Part shown: piece by piece, positions 7,301 through 7,792 of the stretch
Position numbering within the stretch: position 1 is the stretch's first letter
Layout: each line of letters begins with the position of its first letter
NCBI GenBank assembly: GCA_030608825.1
Contig: JAUWDL010000048.1
Location: 1-7,792 of the forward strand
DNA length: 7,792 bases
DNA from: Gemmatimonadales bacterium
GTDB lineage: Bacteria > Gemmatimonadota > Gemmatimonadetes > Palauibacterales > Palauibacteraceae
Reading direction: 5' to 3'
The notes under the pieces: generated by a model
Seen by the model: only the letters and a program-made list of their open reading frames with translations
Told to the model about the DNA's origin: nothing
The model's database searches: none
Position numbers and translations under genes: made by a program

Positions 7301-7701
7301 CGATCGCGAGACGGTTCCACGAGATGGGCTTCGAGGTCCGCGCCACGGAAGGTACGGCGGATTATCTGGGCGCCCGTGGGATCCCGTGCGGAGCCGCGCT
7401 CAAGCTCCACGAGGGCCGGCCGAACCTCCTCGATCTCCTCCTGTCCGGTGAGCTCCAACTTCTGATCAACACGCCGCTGGGTAAGCACGCGCAGCACGAT
7501 GACTACGAGATCCGGCGAGCGGCGGTGGCACGCGGCGTTCCCTACACGACGACCCTTTCAGCGGCCTCAGCTGCCGCTGATGCGATCACGGCGCTGAGAA
7601 GCCGCGCCCTCAGCGTGTGCAGCCTGCAGGACCGGGAGAAACGGCGCGAGACGGTTCGGGCCGAGCTTCGTTTGTCGGCGGGCGAGCGGGTGCCGACGTA
7701 A
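4369..7701 (+). CDS. carB: Carbamoyl-phosphate synthase (glutamine-hydrolysing), large subunit
   Basis: 1110 residues (E. coli CarB 1073). With ammonia channelled from the small subunit CarA, it makes carbamoyl phosphate from bicarbonate and two ATP for arginine and pyrimidine synthesis in the cytoplasm. The start [22 protein letters not shown] matches the family's N-terminus. The two homologous halves are visible: carboxyphosphate half with R129, R169, the Gly-rich loop (175-180), E215, E299, N301 and R303 at E. coli numbering, and carbamate half from about K580 ([17 protein letters not shown]) with R734, E860, N862, R864 at a constant offset of +19. The MGS-like allosteric domain is about 960-1085; T993, T996, K1012 and N1034 align with E. 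coli UMP-site residues. The extra length is mainly a Pro-rich insertion (about 484-509) in the oligomerisation domain and a charged C-terminal tail (about 1085-1110). No Shine-Dalgarno precedes the ATG, yet no other ATG, GTG or TTG exists before the in-frame stop at 4291. carA is not adjacent in this window. Confidence 0.98.
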   Translation: MPRRDDLESILLIGSGPIVIGQACEFDYSGTQACRALREEGYRVVLINSNPATIMTDPDMADATYIEPVTAEWVERVIERERPDALLPTMGGQTALNVSLELHEGGVLERYGVELIGADHLAIRKAEDREEFAEAMGRIGLAVPHGGFAKSVDEAVEIAEDTGYPAIIRPSFTLGGGGGGIAYNREEFEKAARRGLDASPIGEVLIDRSVIGWKEFELELMRDGCDNVVVVCSIENFDAMGVHTGDSITVAPAMTLSDVEYQEMRNAAIAVIREIGVDAGGCNIQFAVDPASGEMLVIEMNPRVSRSSALASKATGFPIARIGAKLAVGYRLDEIENAITRKTMSCFEPVLDYVVVKIPRFAFEKFPLSDPTLGVQMKAVGEVMAIGRTFQQAWLKGFRALENDRCGWQPAASPEDDRLPDVEIPSIRASLRTPTPERPFQIYRALEAGMKVEEISSLTGIDPWFLNELAELVEAAIRFGHRHAAGVEAPGEGPSVVEPSPPLPDAADLSHMKKLGFGDAELARLRGTTEAEIRGVRHRNGIRPVYRRVDTCAGEFPAATPYLYSTYETEDESARSERPKIVILGSGPNRIGQGIEFDYCCVSAALALRDEGFETIMVNSNPETVSTDFDISDKLYFEPLTLEDVLEIVEHEKPDGVVVQLGGQTPLGLARALDDLGVPILGTSVDSIDEAEDRRRFEALCRRLGIRTPEGGTATSIEEAIMVAEGIGYPILVRPSYVLGGRAMEIVYDDPSLREYFDRAIRASPEHPVLIDRFLEDAFEADVDAIADGERVLIGGVMQHIEEAGIHSGDSACVVPPYLLRDEDIERMRRHTRELAEALDVRGLINVQYAVFEGDVYVLEVNPRASRTVPFISKAIGVPLARVAARVLAGRRLDDLDLPEQPVLLDMAVKEAVLPFDKFPEADPQLGPEMRSTGEVMGLADSFGLAFAKAQLSAGSSLPISGTVAITVHDRDKPMVTPIARRFHEMGFEVRATEGTADYLGARGIPCGAALKLHEGRPNLLDLLLSGELQLLINTPLGKHAQHDDYEIRRAAVARGVPYTTTLSAASAAADAITALRSRALSVCSLQDREKRRETVRAELRLSAGERVPT

Positions 7702-7725
7702 ACATGTAGAGCAGCATCGACCTGC

Positions 7726-7732
7726 GAGGAGG
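7726..7732 (+). promoter_or_regulatory. Ribosome-binding site of the DUF6494-like gene
   Basis: GAGGAGG lies 5 nt before the ATG at 7738 and 8 nt before a second in-frame ATG at 7741. Either start is well placed. The gap from the carB stop is only 36 bp with no terminator-like hairpin, so the gene is likely read through from carB. Confidence 0.75.
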
Positions 7733-7737
7733 CGAGC

Positions 7738-7792
7738 ATGATGGACGAGTCGACCTTCAACCTCGAGATCCGGAAGTTCCTCAAGACGTTCG
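7738..7792 (+). CDS. DUF6494-like small protein, 3'-truncated by window edge
   Basis: Only the first 18 codons are present, reading MMDESTFNLEIRKFLKTF. I recognise this as the N-terminus typical of DUF6494 family proteins, short (roughly 60-70 residue) proteins of unknown function that begin M(D/N)E..FN..IRKFLK. The start may be either of two adjacent ATGs (7738 or 7741). It lies 36 bp after carB with a strong GAGGAGG, which suggests cotranscription with carB. The assignment rests on a short stretch and my memory of the family; no function can be inferred. Confidence 0.6.
   Translation, partial: MMDESTFNLEIRKFLKTF

Noticed and set aside
1..7792. Novel defence, mobile or CRISPR-type system
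   Set aside because: No direct-repeat array, transposase, integrase, nuclease, toxin or RNA gene was recognised on either strand; all space is explained by six ordinary + strand genes and short gaps.

Overview
The window is a GC-rich piece of bacterial chromosome with six genes, all on the + strand and tightly spaced. There are no mobile elements, RNA genes, CRISPR arrays or defence-type genes that I can see. The gene content suggests a diderm (Gram-negative-type) bacterium: a lipoprotein with a lipobox, an exported LolA/LppX-like protein, an OmpA-type peptidoglycan-binding protein, and a DUF6494-type small gene. The protein styles (M49-like metallopeptidase with HEXXH, DUF4440 lipoprotein, OmpA with a LamG-like middle domain) remind me most of Gemmatimonadota or a related environmental phylum. 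That placement is inference, not proof.

Layout. Bases 1-1262 hold the 3' part of a zinc metallopeptidase related to dipeptidyl peptidase III (M49), whose start lies upstream of the window. Bases 1315-1845 encode a small lipoprotein with a DUF4440/SnoaL-like domain. A strong perfect hairpin at 1911-1948 probably ends that unit. Bases 2032-2859 encode an exported protein with a predicted beta-rich LolA-like body and a Met/Glu-rich heptad helix near its C-terminus. Bases 2932-4239 encode a three-part OmpA-family envelope protein. A hairpin-rich gap (4240-4368) leads to carB (4369-7701), the large subunit of carbamoyl-phosphate synthase, complete and with its key residues. At 7738 a DUF6494-like small gene begins and runs off the window.

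How they fit together. The first four genes concern export or the cell envelope (peptidase, lipoprotein, periplasmic carrier-like protein, peptidoglycan anchor), but only general envelope biology links them. I see no evidence for one pathway. carB is cytoplasmic core metabolism for arginine and pyrimidines; its partner carA is not adjacent. The four genes whose starts are visible, apart from carB, have clear purine-rich ribosome-binding sites 5-8 nt before their ATG. carB has none, which is the most curious regulatory detail here. I did not find a convincing novel system; the window is mostly ordinary chromosome with a few details worth checking.
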